From Rubrolithibacter sp043763625 (GTDB taxonomy: Bacteria > Bacteroidota > Bacteroidia > Sphingobacteriales > Sphingobacteriaceae), in NCBI GenBank assembly GCA_043763625.1, contig JAYULL010000182.1, positions 17,112 to 81,111 of the forward strand: DNA of 64,000 nucleotides. Reading direction: 5' to 3'. The translations under genes were made by a program, and so were the position numbers. Each line of letters starts with the position of its first letter. Position 1 is the stretch's first letter. Below the pieces are notes generated by a model. That model had not been told where the DNA came from. It was given only the letters and a program-made list of their open reading frames with translations, and ran no database searches. Shown here piece after piece: positions 16,925-25,101 of the stretch.

Positions 16925-17599
16925 TTACTTCAACAAATCCGGTCTTCTTTGTTTGGTCCGCTCTAAAGCTTGGTCATGGCGCCAATCCTCAATAACACGT
17001 TGGTTCCCGCTTAGCAGAACTTCCGGCACTTTTAATCCCTTCCAGTCTGCGGGGCGAGTGTAAACCGGTGCATCAAGCAATTCCCCTTGAAAAGAATCAG
17101 AAAGAGCTGAGGTTTCGTCCGACAAAACGCCGGGAATTAAACGAACAACAGCATCAACTAAAACTGCCGCAGGCAATTCGCCGCCGGAAAGCACGTAGTC
17201 TCCTATAGAAATTTCGCGAGTAACAAAAACTTCCCTAATACGCTGGTCAATACCTTTATAATGTCCGCAAAGCAGAATTATATTTTTTTTTCCGGATAAA
17301 TGATTGGCTATAGATTGATTCAGTACCTCGCCGTCGGGCGTCATAAAGATTACTTCGTCGTATTCCCGCTCGCCTTTAAGTTTTTCTATACAACCTGCAA
17401 AAGGTTCGATACCCATTACCATGCCGCTGCCGCCGCCGTAAGGATAATCGTCAACACTTTTGTGTTTGTTGGCAGAGTAATCTCTTAAGTTATGAACTAC
17501 TATTTCCGCAATTCCTTTTTTTTGTGCCCGCTGTAAAATGGAGTGAGCAAAAGGACTTTCTAATAATCCCGGAAGCACAGTAACAATGTCGAAGCGCAT
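16925..17599 (-). CDS. trmD: tRNA (guanine-N1-)-methyltransferase
   Basis: A 224-residue SPOUT-class enzyme making m1G37 next to the anticodon, which prevents frameshifting. Seen: the start MRFDIVTVLPGLLESPF, the SAM loop DDYPYGGGSGMVMG, LLCGHYKGIDQRI, and the trefoil-knot segment SIGDYVLSGGELPAAVLVDA. The C-terminal RRPDLL is the standard TrmD ending. It starts 1 nt after the rimM stop, so the two are translationally coupled, in the conserved order rpsP-rimM-trmD (rplS is not beside it here). Confidence 0.97.
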   Translation of the reverse strand: MRFDIVTVLPGLLESPFAHSILQRAQKKGIAEIVVHNLRDYSANKHKSVDDYPYGGGSGMVMGIEPFAGCIEKLKGEREYDEVIFMTPDGEVLNQSIANHLSGKKNIILLCGHYKGIDQRIREVFVTREISIGDYVLSGGELPAAVLVDAVVRLIPGVLSDETSALSDSFQGELLDAPVYTRPADWKGLKVPEVLLSGNQRVIEDWRHDQALERTKQRRPDLLK

Positions 17600-17600
17600 G

Positions 17601-18128
17601 TCATTCGTTTAAATAAAGATCAATTAATCCTTCCGGTAAATTAACATACACATTTCCTTCTTCCTCGTCTATCTCTTTTATAAATTCATCATTAAGCGGA
17701 AACATAATCTCTCTAAATTTATATGGAACAACTGCTACATATTGCTGAGGATATTCGTGTATTTCTACTATTTCGCCTAACTCACCGTGTTTCTCATCAA
17801 AGACGATAAAACCTTTTAAATCCGTAATCAAAAACTCAGTATCACTCCGTTCCGGCTTTTTTGAATTTGGCAAATATATTTTTTTCCGAATCAGCTTTTC
17901 CGCTTTATCAATAGTATCAACATCATCAAAATAAAAATTGCCGGTTTGATTATTTTGAAGTTTATAACCCGCAGTAAAATAAGGAACAAGCTTACCGCCT
18001 ATTTCTATAAAAACAGATTTTAAATCAAGCTCTTCGGGCTCATCATACTCGAAAAAAACTTGAAGCTCGCCTTTCAAACCTTTTGTTTTTGTGATGTAAC
18101 CTATGTAAAAGCTTTCTTCAAGTTTCAT
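17601..18128 (-). CDS. rimM: 16S rRNA processing protein RimM
   Basis: A 175-residue ribosome-assembly factor for the 30S head, binding S19. Seen: an N-terminal barrel (YIGYITKTKGLKGELQVFFEYDEPEELDL) and a C-terminal PRC-barrel (LITDLKGFIVFDEKHGELGEIVEI, VVPYKFREIMFPLNDEFI). It lies between rpsP and trmD, separated from rpsP by a hairpin with a T-run, which may lower its expression relative to the ribosomal protein. Confidence 0.94.
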   Translation of the reverse strand: MKLEESFYIGYITKTKGLKGELQVFFEYDEPEELDLKSVFIEIGGKLVPYFTAGYKLQNNQTGNFYFDDVDTIDKAEKLIRKKIYLPNSKKPERSDTEFLITDLKGFIVFDEKHGELGEIVEIHEYPQQYVAVVPYKFREIMFPLNDEFIKEIDEEEGNVYVNLPEGLIDLYLNE

Positions 18129-18137
18129 AACAGCTTT

Positions 18138-18175
18138 AAAAAAAAATCCTGAACACTACGAGTAATGTTCAGGAT
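18138..18175 (-). terminator. Intrinsic terminator between rpsP and rimM
   Basis: On the minus strand: stem ATCCTGAACA / TGTTCAGGAT (18146-18175, 10 bp, 10-nt loop) followed by a run of nine T (18138-18146). It lies in the 69-nt gap between rpsP and rimM, so it would act inside the operon as a partial terminator. Confidence 0.8.
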
Positions 18176-18197
18176 GAAAATATATTTTAAGAAACTA

Positions 18198-18752
18198 CTA
18201 CTCTGCCGTTTCGGCTGCAGCACTTTCTTCAGTCGTTGATTCTTCGGTTGTTGCTTCTTCGGTTGTTGTTTCTTCAACCACTTCTTCTGCCGGAGGAGTA
18301 TTCTTAGCGGCTACAGCAGCAGCTTTCTCTTCTTTCTTTTTAGCTTCCGCAGCTAATGCGGCTTGTTTAGCATCAATTTGAGCCTGACTTAAACCTGCTT
18401 TTTTTCCTTCGATTTGCGCAGTTTTTGTTTGTTGCCACTGTGCAAATTTACTCTCAGCCTCTTCAGCGCTGAATGCACCTTTTTTTACACCGCCCTCTAA
18501 ATGCTTTTTGTATAAAACACCTTGATAAGAAAGGATAGCACGACAAGTATCGGTAGGTTGAGCGCCTTTGTTTACCCAATCTAAGGTTTTGTCGAAGTCA
18601 ATGTCAATTGTTGCGGGATTAGAGTTAGGATTATAAGAACCTAAGCGCTCAATAAAACGACCGTCTCTCGGAGCACGTGAGTCCGCCACCACAATGTAGT
18701 AAAAAGGCTTTCCCTTTTTTCCGTGTCTTTGCAATCTGATTTTTGTTGCCAT
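18198..18752 (-). CDS. rpsP: 30S ribosomal protein S16 with a long acidic/Ala-rich tail
   Basis: Residues 1-85 are S16 (IRLQRHGKKGKPFYYIVVADSRAPRDGRFIERLGSYNP), a 30S assembly protein. The usual length is 80-90 residues; this one has 184, the extra part being a low-complexity tail of Ala, Lys and then Glu, Thr and Ser (EEVVEETTTEEATTEES). Extended S16 proteins are common in Bacteroidota. First gene of rpsP-rimM-trmD, with a promoter of the TTG-N19-TATTTTTG type upstream. Confidence 0.97.
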   Translation of the reverse strand: MATKIRLQRHGKKGKPFYYIVVADSRAPRDGRFIERLGSYNPNSNPATIDIDFDKTLDWVNKGAQPTDTCRAILSYQGVLYKKHLEGGVKKGAFSAEEAESKFAQWQQTKTAQIEGKKAGLSQAQIDAKQAALAAEAKKKEEKAAAVAAKNTPPAEEVVEETTTEEATTEESTTEESAAAETAE

Positions 18753-18809
18753 TAATAAGTTTTTTTATGTATTCAACATATGTTCCCGGAGTCTCCTGCT
18801 GCGGGGCTG

Positions 18810-18840
18810 CAAAAATACAAATAAAATGCTTTGATGCAAG
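18810..18840 (-). promoter_or_regulatory. Promoter of rpsP
   Basis: On the minus strand: CTTG (18837-18840), a 19-nt spacer, then TATTTTTG (18810-18817). The -7 box is exact for TAnnTTTG. It is 57 nt before the rpsP ATG. Confidence 0.6.
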
Positions 18841-18923
18841 TTTTTAAATAGAGCAACTTAATAGTCTTTCTGCCGTATTAAGCCTTACCCGAATTTTACC
18901 CGGGAAACGAATAACACCTGAAT

Positions 18924-20315
18924 TTGAGCGGTTTACGAAATCTGGAGGAATTTCTTTCATCTATAAGCGAAGCGGTATGGTCTTACGACATTACCGGCAA
19001 GGAGTTTACTTACTTTAATCAACCTCTTACAGCCATTTTCGAGACAAATATTGAAACGCTGAAAAAGGATAAGTTAATTTGGAAAAATTCAATTCATCCG
19101 GATGATGTTAAATATGTTTTCGGTCAAAATAGGGCCGCTTTAGCCGGTAAAGAAACATACCTGGAATATCGGATAATAATTAATAATAAAATTAAATGGA
19201 TAAGCGATAAGCGAAAGGCCGGGTTAGATGAGGCCGGAAAGCCACAAACTTTGACGGGTATAGTTGTTGACATCACGGAGCGCAAAGAAGCAGAGCGCAG
19301 GTTGGAAGAGTCGGAACGTACTTACCGCTACCTATTCATGAATAACCCTAATCCCCTTTGGATTTACGATGTAGAAACTTTTAACTTTTTAGCAGTTAAC
19401 GATGCCGCAATTCAACATTACGGATATACAGCAGATGAGTTTTTATCAATGACAATTTTAGATATAAGGGCGCCCGACGAAGTGTCTCGGCTATTAGAAA
19501 GTGTTAAAGCTTTGCCCGAACGTTATAACAGCTCGCATTATTGGCAACATACAAAAAAAGACGGCAGTTTAATTTATGTTAATATTGCCGGACACAGAAT
19601 TAACTATAACGGTAAGGCTGCCGAGATTGTTCTTGTTGATGACGTTACAGGTGAAATAAAAGGGCAGCAAGAAGTTGTAGCAGCTAAAAACAATATCGAT
19701 ACCCTTATAAATACAACCCAAGACTTAATTTGGTCCGTAGATAGAAACTTTTGCATCATCTCGCTAAATTTTGCTTTTTTAAAATACCACAAGTTTACGA
19801 CGGGAAACCACCTAAAACCCGGTGATTCTATCTTCGCCGCCGCGCTTACAGTAAAAAGCTTCAGCTTAGAAAAAAAGAATTATGAAAGAGCGTTTCGCGG
19901 TGAATCTTTTGCGGTGGTTGAAAAGACGTTTTTTCAAAATAAAGAAATTACAGTGGAAGTTCGCTACAACCCTATAGTAAATGAGGATGGTGAAGTTACC
20001 GGTGTCGCTTGTTTTTCTCGCGACATCTCCGTGCGCATAATGAACGAAGAAAAAATTACAAGCCAAAACCGAAAACTTAAAGAAATTACTTCTATCGCAT
20101 CGCACGATTTTCGAGGCCCTATCGCCTCTTTAATCGGACTGGTTAACCTGTTCAACAAAAAAGATTATTCGGATGCCTTTAATGCACGAATTATCGACGG
20201 AATTGAAGAAACCGCTTATAAGTTAGATAACGTAGTACACCGGATAGTTAACAAAACGTTTGAGGTAGAATTACAGGAAGCATCACTTACACATTCCGCT
20301 CCACAAAATCAATAA
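18924..20315 (+). CDS. Multi-PAS protein with a histidine-kinase dimerisation helix but no ATPase domain
   Basis: A 463-residue soluble protein. Three PAS domains in tandem (about residues 8-125, 130-245, 255-375), the first ending in VVDITERKEAERRLEESE and the third in VACFSRDISVR. They are followed by a HisKA-like helix pair with an H-box ASHDFRGPIASLIGL (candidate His394). The protein stops about 70 residues later, before any N, G1 or G2 box, so no HATPase domain exists here, and the downstream sequence is a gene on the opposite strand. It may accept phosphate from another kinase or form dimers with one. The start is a TTG and is uncertain. Its last 29 bases overlap gmhA tail to tail. Confidence 0.8.
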   Translation: MSGLRNLEEFLSSISEAVWSYDITGKEFTYFNQPLTAIFETNIETLKKDKLIWKNSIHPDDVKYVFGQNRAALAGKETYLEYRIIINNKIKWISDKRKAGLDEAGKPQTLTGIVVDITERKEAERRLEESERTYRYLFMNNPNPLWIYDVETFNFLAVNDAAIQHYGYTADEFLSMTILDIRAPDEVSRLLESVKALPERYNSSHYWQHTKKDGSLIYVNIAGHRINYNGKAAEIVLVDDVTGEIKGQQEVVAAKNNIDTLINTTQDLIWSVDRNFCIISLNFAFLKYHKFTTGNHLKPGDSIFAAALTVKSFSLEKKNYERAFRGESFAVVEKTFFQNKEITVEVRYNPIVNEDGEVTGVACFSRDISVRIMNEEKITSQNRKLKEITSIASHDFRGPIASLIGLVNLFNKKDYSDAFNARIIDGIEETAYKLDNVVHRIVNKTFEVELQEASLTHSAPQNQ

Positions 20316-20853
20316 GGGAGTGTATTACTTTGATATGAATTTCTTGAGCACGATCAGCGTAAGGTGCTTGCGGAGCTCGGATTTCGACATCGCACATTTT
20401 ACCCGCCTTGCCCCCGTCCTTTCCTGTTAAAGCTATTACTTTTATCCCTTTTGCTTTCGCGGATTCTATTGCACGAATTATATTTCCCGAATTTCCGCTT
20501 GTACTTATTGCAACTAAAACATCGCCGGCGTTTCCGATGGCTTCAATCATTCTTGAAAATACAAACCCGTAACCGTAATCATTCGCTACACAAGACATAT
20601 GCGAGGCATCTGAAATTGAAATAGCCGGCAAAGCCTTACGATCATTTCGATACCTGCCGGAGAGTTCTTCGGCCAAATGCATTGCATCGCACATTGAACC
20701 CCCGTTCCCGCAAGAAATTATTTTGTTTCCTGCTTTAATAGCCTCGACCAACAACTTTCCGGCAGCTTCAATATGTTTAAAATTCTCATTGTCTTCCAAA
20801 AAAACCTGTAAAACATTGAGCGCTCCGGTAAAATGTGCCTTAATATCTTCCAT
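20287..20853 (-). CDS. gmhA: Phosphoheptose isomerase
   Basis: A 188-residue SIS-domain enzyme converting sedoheptulose 7-phosphate to D-glycero-D-manno-heptose 7-phosphate for the LPS core. Seen: IISCGNGGSMCDAMHLAEELSG (the SIS phosphate loop), VANDYGYGFVFSRMIEA, AISTSGNSGNI, and the C-terminal AQEIHIKVIHSLID with a metal-ligand His. It is the last gene of birA-dsbD-pfkA-gmhA, 2 nt after pfkA. The other heptose genes are not in the window. Confidence 0.93.
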   Translation of the reverse strand: MEDIKAHFTGALNVLQVFLEDNENFKHIEAAGKLLVEAIKAGNKIISCGNGGSMCDAMHLAEELSGRYRNDRKALPAISISDASHMSCVANDYGYGFVFSRMIEAIGNAGDVLVAISTSGNSGNIIRAIESAKAKGIKVIALTGKDGGKAGKMCDVEIRAPQAPYADRAQEIHIKVIHSLIDFVERNV

Positions 20854-20855
20854 TA

Positions 20856-21833
20856 CTATAACGAGAGTATATCAACAATCTTAAGCATGTTCGGATTAGC
20901 TTCTGCAATATGTTTTATAGCATTTTTGAAAGGTGTATAGTGAATATCCCGGTGTATAACTCCAATCATTTCTCTATGACGGCCATCTAATAAAGCTTCT
21001 ACAGCAGCAACTCCTAAACGACTCGCTAATACGCGATCCATGCAGGTTGGACGTCCTCCTCTTTGTATGTGACCCAAAATAGAAAGACGGGTGTCGATGT
21101 TCGGAAAACGCTGTTTTACTATTTCCGTAAGCTCGATGGCTCCCGTTCCGGTATCGCCTTCGGCAACAATTATAATTTTTGATGATTTATCTTTCCGGCT
21201 GCTTTCAATTCTGCGAAGCAGAATTTCAACATCTGTCTTATTTTCCGGAATTAGGATTGCTTCAGCTCCCACTCCTATACCGCTTCTTAGTGCAATAAGG
21301 CCCGAATCGCGGCCCATAACTTCTACAATAAACAAACGCTCGTGAGATTCTGCTGTATCTCGAATTTTATCTACCGCATTTACTACAGTATTAATAGCTG
21401 TATCGTAACCTATAGTGAAGTCGGTTCCGATTAAATCATTATCAATAGTTCCCGGCAAGCCAACTATCGGAATATCGAATTCCTCCGAAAAAATATTTGC
21501 TCCGGTAAACGTACCGTCGCCGCCGATACCTACCAGGGCATCAATATTACTTTCTTTTAATTGCTCATAAGCTTTTTGCCGGCCTTCCTTTGTACGAAAC
21601 TCGTCACTTTGGGCAGTTTTTAGAATAGTGCCGCCTCGCTGTATAATATTTGCCACCGATTTTCGATTCATCGGAAGAAATTCTCTATTAATCATTCCTT
21701 CGTAACCACGCATAATACCTGTTACATCAAGATCGTAATACAAAGCCGTGCGCACAACGGCACGGATCGCTGCATTCATCCCGGGAGCATCACCCCCTGA
21801 AGTATACACTCCTATTTTTTTAATCTGACTCAT
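20856..21833 (-). CDS. pfkA: ATP-dependent 6-phosphofructokinase
   Basis: A 325-residue glycolytic enzyme, the standard bacterial PfkA length. Seen: the ATP site GVYTSGGDAPGMNAAIRAVVR, GGDGTFTGA (Gly rather than Lys after GGDG, as in ATP-dependent enzymes), the catalytic VGLPGTIDNDLIGTD, VVEVMGRDSGLIA, and ILGHIQRGGRPTCMDR. It starts 2 nt after the dsbD-like gene and ends 2 nt before gmhA, in a compact operon. Confidence 0.96.
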   Translation of the reverse strand: MSQIKKIGVYTSGGDAPGMNAAIRAVVRTALYYDLDVTGIMRGYEGMINREFLPMNRKSVANIIQRGGTILKTAQSDEFRTKEGRQKAYEQLKESNIDALVGIGGDGTFTGANIFSEEFDIPIVGLPGTIDNDLIGTDFTIGYDTAINTVVNAVDKIRDTAESHERLFIVEVMGRDSGLIALRSGIGVGAEAILIPENKTDVEILLRRIESSRKDKSSKIIIVAEGDTGTGAIELTEIVKQRFPNIDTRLSILGHIQRGGRPTCMDRVLASRLGVAAVEALLDGRHREMIGVIHRDIHYTPFKNAIKHIAEANPNMLKIVDILSL

Positions 21834-21835
21834 AT

Positions 21836-23893
21836 TTATTTTTCAAAAGCAGCCTTTCCGCTGTCTAAAAAGGTGAGATAGTTCTTAATATCTAAATTAA
21901 AAGCCTGTAGGGGCACCAATTTTTTCCCGTCAGAATCTACTATCACATATAAAGGTTGGGAATTTGCCCCAAAAGTTGCAGCTTCAAAGTCGCTCCATTT
22001 CTGCCCTATTGTTTTAATTTTTTTTCCGCTAAATTTTGAAATGTATTTTTCGGGTTCGGGCAATTCGGTTTTATCATCCACGTAAAGCGATATTAAAACG
22101 AAATCATTTTTTAATCTAGATAATACTTCGGGGTTGGCCCATACACTTGCCTCCATTTTTCGGCAATTAGTGCAGCTCCAACCCGTAAAATCAAGCAGTG
22201 CCGGCTTGTTTAACTTTTTTGCTTGAGCCAATCCTTCTTCATAATCGTAAAACGCATCTAAACCATGCGGAGCGTGAAACAAATTCGAATACTTCTTTCC
22301 CCGCGTTTCAGCTTTCGCCGAAGGAGAAGCACCCAAATTAAAATCCTGCACTGAAGGCGGGGGCAACCAAGCGCTAAGCCCTTGTAAAGGAGCTCCCCAC
22401 AAACCCGGGACCATATAAACCGTTAAACAAAGAGCAGGAATGGCGAAAAAAAGCCGGGGTAAAGAAATAAATTTAATCTCTGAATCGTGAGAAAATTTCA
22501 ATTTCCCTAAGAGGTAAAGCCCGAGAAGACCGAAAATGACAATCCATATTACAAGAAAAATATCGCGATTAAGCAAACCCCAATGGTAAGCCAAATCAAC
22601 ATTGGATAAAAATTTAAAAGCCAAAGCAAGTTCTAAAAACCCTAACGAAACTTTAACCGAATTTAGCCAACCGCCCGATTTAGGCATTTCTTTTAACCAG
22701 GAAGGAAAGATTGCAAACAAGGTGAACGGGATTGCCAAGGCTGCCGAAAAACCGAACATTCCGATTGCAGGACCGAGATAAGATCCTTTTGAAACTGCAT
22801 CCACCAACAGGGTCCCGATGATTGGCCCGGTACAAGAAAATGAGACCAATGACAGGGTGAATGCCATAAAAAAAAGCCCGAGAAAGCCTCCTTTATTCGA
22901 CTTTTCGTCCATTTTATTAACCAGAGAAGAAGGTAAGGTTATATCAAAGGCCCCAAGAAATGAAATTGCAAAAATTACCAAAATGGCAAAGAATATGAGA
23001 TTAAAGGCAGCACTGCTTGCCGCTTCGTTTAGAGCCGATGCCCCAAATGTCCAAGTTATAAGTAAACCCAACGCTACATAAATCAGTATTATTGATAGTC
23101 CGTAGATAAACGCACTTTGAATACCCTTTGCTCTTGAACCTGCTCGTTTTGTAAAAAACGAAACCGTAAGCGGAATCATCGGGTAAATACAGGGCATAAA
23201 AAAAGCCGCTAATCCACCTAAAAATCCGGCGATGAAAATTCCCCATAAAGAATCTGAACCTGCTTCAGCCGGTTCTCCCAATTCTACTCCTTCTTTCCTT
23301 GTTTGAGAGTTATACACTTGAGATGCCGGAACGCGTGTATTTCCAAAAGAATCATTCTTAGTTTGTGTTAAACCCGTCTTTGAGGTATCCCTCAAAGACG
23401 GTGCAACCGGTACTTTTGCTGACGAGGAAATATTAAGCGCTGCCGGTGCGGCAACAGTAATACTAAATTCTTCTTCCGTTGGAGGCAGGCATTGCTTGTC
23501 ATTACATACCATAAATTCAACGCTGCCTTTAACCTCAGTTGCTTTTTTTATTTTGATCTTTTGTTTAAAAATTACTTGTTTCTCATGCCAGGCAATCTTC
23601 ATGTTAAAATTAGGATCAAAAGCAGTTTCAGGTTTCGGGCTTTCGGTAATTTTTCCGATTAAAGAATAGTTTCCTGAAGGCGAAAACTTAAACGAAGTAG
23701 GTATGGGTCCGCCTTCTTCTATAAACTGTGAGTACACATGCCAGCCCTTATCAATATTTGCCGCTATCACTAAATTCCCCTCCGCATCGCCCGTTTTTTC
23801 AAAACCGAATTTCCAATGAACGGGATTTTCAATTTGTGCATTCACCGAAAAAACGGCGAATACCAGACTTAAAACAAAAACTAATTTCTTCAT
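21836..23893 (-). CDS. dsbD: Thiol:disulfide interchange protein DsbD-like
   Basis: A 685-residue membrane protein that carries reducing power from cytoplasmic thioredoxin to the periplasm. Layout: signal peptide (VFVLSLVFAVFSVNAQ), an N-terminal DsbC-like/DsbD alpha domain (about 20-150), a linker, eight predicted transmembrane segments (about 215-525) with the redox Cys in FMPCIYPMIPL and SFSCTGPIIG, and a C-terminal thioredoxin domain with GWSCTNCRKME (CxxC near residue 568). Its ATG overlaps the end of birA by one base. Confidence 0.93.
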   Translation of the reverse strand: MKKLVFVLSLVFAVFSVNAQIENPVHWKFGFEKTGDAEGNLVIAANIDKGWHVYSQFIEEGGPIPTSFKFSPSGNYSLIGKITESPKPETAFDPNFNMKIAWHEKQVIFKQKIKIKKATEVKGSVEFMVCNDKQCLPPTEEEFSITVAAPAALNISSSAKVPVAPSLRDTSKTGLTQTKNDSFGNTRVPASQVYNSQTRKEGVELGEPAEAGSDSLWGIFIAGFLGGLAAFFMPCIYPMIPLTVSFFTKRAGSRAKGIQSAFIYGLSIILIYVALGLLITWTFGASALNEAASSAAFNLIFFAILVIFAISFLGAFDITLPSSLVNKMDEKSNKGGFLGLFFMAFTLSLVSFSCTGPIIGTLLVDAVSKGSYLGPAIGMFGFSAALAIPFTLFAIFPSWLKEMPKSGGWLNSVKVSLGFLELALAFKFLSNVDLAYHWGLLNRDIFLVIWIVIFGLLGLYLLGKLKFSHDSEIKFISLPRLFFAIPALCLTVYMVPGLWGAPLQGLSAWLPPPSVQDFNLGASPSAKAETRGKKYSNLFHAPHGLDAFYDYEEGLAQAKKLNKPALLDFTGWSCTNCRKMEASVWANPEVLSRLKNDFVLISLYVDDKTELPEPEKYISKFSGKKIKTIGQKWSDFEAATFGANSQPLYVIVDSDGKKLVPLQAFNLDIKNYLTFLDSGKAAFEK

Positions 23894-24660
23894 CAGATTA
23901 AAAAAGCTATTTCTTTACTTGCAAACTTTAGGTTTCGCCCCCCCGATTCTATTTCTAAAAGGCCGGTTTGGTTTACCCCGGTTATTACGCCCCTGATTTT
24001 TTTTCCGGCAGTCTCAAAGTCTAATGCACTATTTAAACCGTACAAATTTTTCAAATAAGCCAGGTCGATATCTTCCGTAAAGCCCTCTTTTAATTGCAGA
24101 TAGCGCAGTTCAATTGCTCGGCAAACATCCGCTAATAATTCTAATACGTTATAATTTTGGTGTAAGATTTGAATCAGCGAGGTAACATTTTTTAATGAGT
24201 CCGGAAAATTCTTCTGATTTACGTTGATACCGACACCTACCATAGCATGTTTAAGTAATTTGCCTTGAATAATATTTTCTATTAGAACCCCTCCGATCTT
24301 TTTATTCTTCACATAAATGTCATTTGGCCACTTGATTTTTAAATCATCCCCAATAATTTTACACAATGCATCGTTAATACCGGTACTAACGGCTTTATTT
24401 AACGAAAACTGTTTTTCCGGAGAAATAAAAGAAGGATTAAAAAGTATTGAAAAGGTTAAGTTTTTACCAGGTTCTGCGAGCCACATATTATCCGATTGAC
24501 CTCGTCCGGCAAATTGTTCTTCTGCCATTATTACAGTGCCTTCCGGCACCGGCTCAACTTTTGCCAATTGTTCTCTCAGATAATTATTTGTCGAATCCAC
24601 TATTGGCAGACTCACTAATTTTTGTCCAACAAAAAATCCGGAAAAAGTGTTACTTTGCAA
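23893..24660 (-). CDS. birA: Biotin-[acetyl-CoA-carboxylase] ligase
   Basis: A 255-residue biotin protein ligase that biotinylates AccB, whose gene is at 40864 in this window. Seen: SLPIVDSTNNYL, the biotinyl-AMP loop EEQFAGRGQSDNMWL, IKWPNDIYVKNKKIGGVLIEN, VGVGINVNQ. There is no N-terminal helix-turn-helix, so it is a ligase only, not a repressor. No ATG fits: homology should begin before FFVGQKL, and the only start is a TTG at 24660, inside a 14-bp palindrome. The gene leads birA-dsbD-pfkA-gmhA. Confidence 0.88.
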   Translation of the reverse strand: MQSNTFSGFFVGQKLVSLPIVDSTNNYLREQLAKVEPVPEGTVIMAEEQFAGRGQSDNMWLAEPGKNLTFSILFNPSFISPEKQFSLNKAVSTGINDALCKIIGDDLKIKWPNDIYVKNKKIGGVLIENIIQGKLLKHAMVGVGINVNQKNFPDSLKNVTSLIQILHQNYNVLELLADVCRAIELRYLQLKEGFTEDIDLAYLKNLYGLNSALDFETAGKKIRGVITGVNQTGLLEIESGGRNLKFASKEIAFLI

Positions 24661-24664
24661 AGTA
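24651..24664. promoter_or_regulatory. 14-bp palindrome between birA and rsfS
   Basis: TACTTTGCAAAGTA reads the same on both strands. Each half resembles the -7 element (TACTTTG), so it may be a shared core of two divergent promoters, or an operator. It overlaps the TTG proposed as birA start and is 35 nt before the rsfS ATG. Confidence 0.4.
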
Positions 24665-24698
24665 GGGAAGCTAAATTTTTCAAAACTAAAATTTTTTA

Positions 24699-25073
24699 AT
24701 GGTAAAAAGCAAACCGATCAGTGAACCTGCCTATATCTCAGAACTGGCTATTCATGGAATACAAGAAAAAAAAGGAAACGAAATAGTACGATTAGATTTA
24801 AGAAACATACACAGCTCGGTGGCAGATTATTTTGTTGTTTGTCATGCCGAATCAGCAACCCAAGTTAAAGCCATAGCAAATAGTGTTGAGCACGAGGTGT
24901 TCAAAGCCGGCAATATACACCCGTATCGGGTTGAAGGCTTACAATACGGCGAATGGATAATTTTAGATTATATTGATGTTGTTGTGCATATATTCAAAAC
25001 CGATAAGCGCCAATACTACGGGATAGAAGAATTGTGGGGCGATGCGGAAATGAAGTTTTATAAGAGTGCCTGA
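24699..25073 (+). CDS. rsfS: Ribosomal silencing factor RsfS
   Basis: A 124-residue protein that binds L14 and blocks 30S/50S joining in starved cells. Seen: ELAIHGIQEKKGNEIVRLDLR, the conserved SVADYFVVCHAESATQVKAIA, YRVEGLQYGEWIILDYIDVVVHIF and the ending YYGIEELWGDA. The order rsfS-ftsH is common in Bacteroidota; ftsH follows after 28 nt. Confidence 0.95.
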   Translation: MVKSKPISEPAYISELAIHGIQEKKGNEIVRLDLRNIHSSVADYFVVCHAESATQVKAIANSVEHEVFKAGNIHPYRVEGLQYGEWIILDYIDVVVHIFKTDKRQYYGIEELWGDAEMKFYKSA

Positions 25074-25101
25074 AAAAGCAGGGCATTAATTTTTAATTGA
25101 A

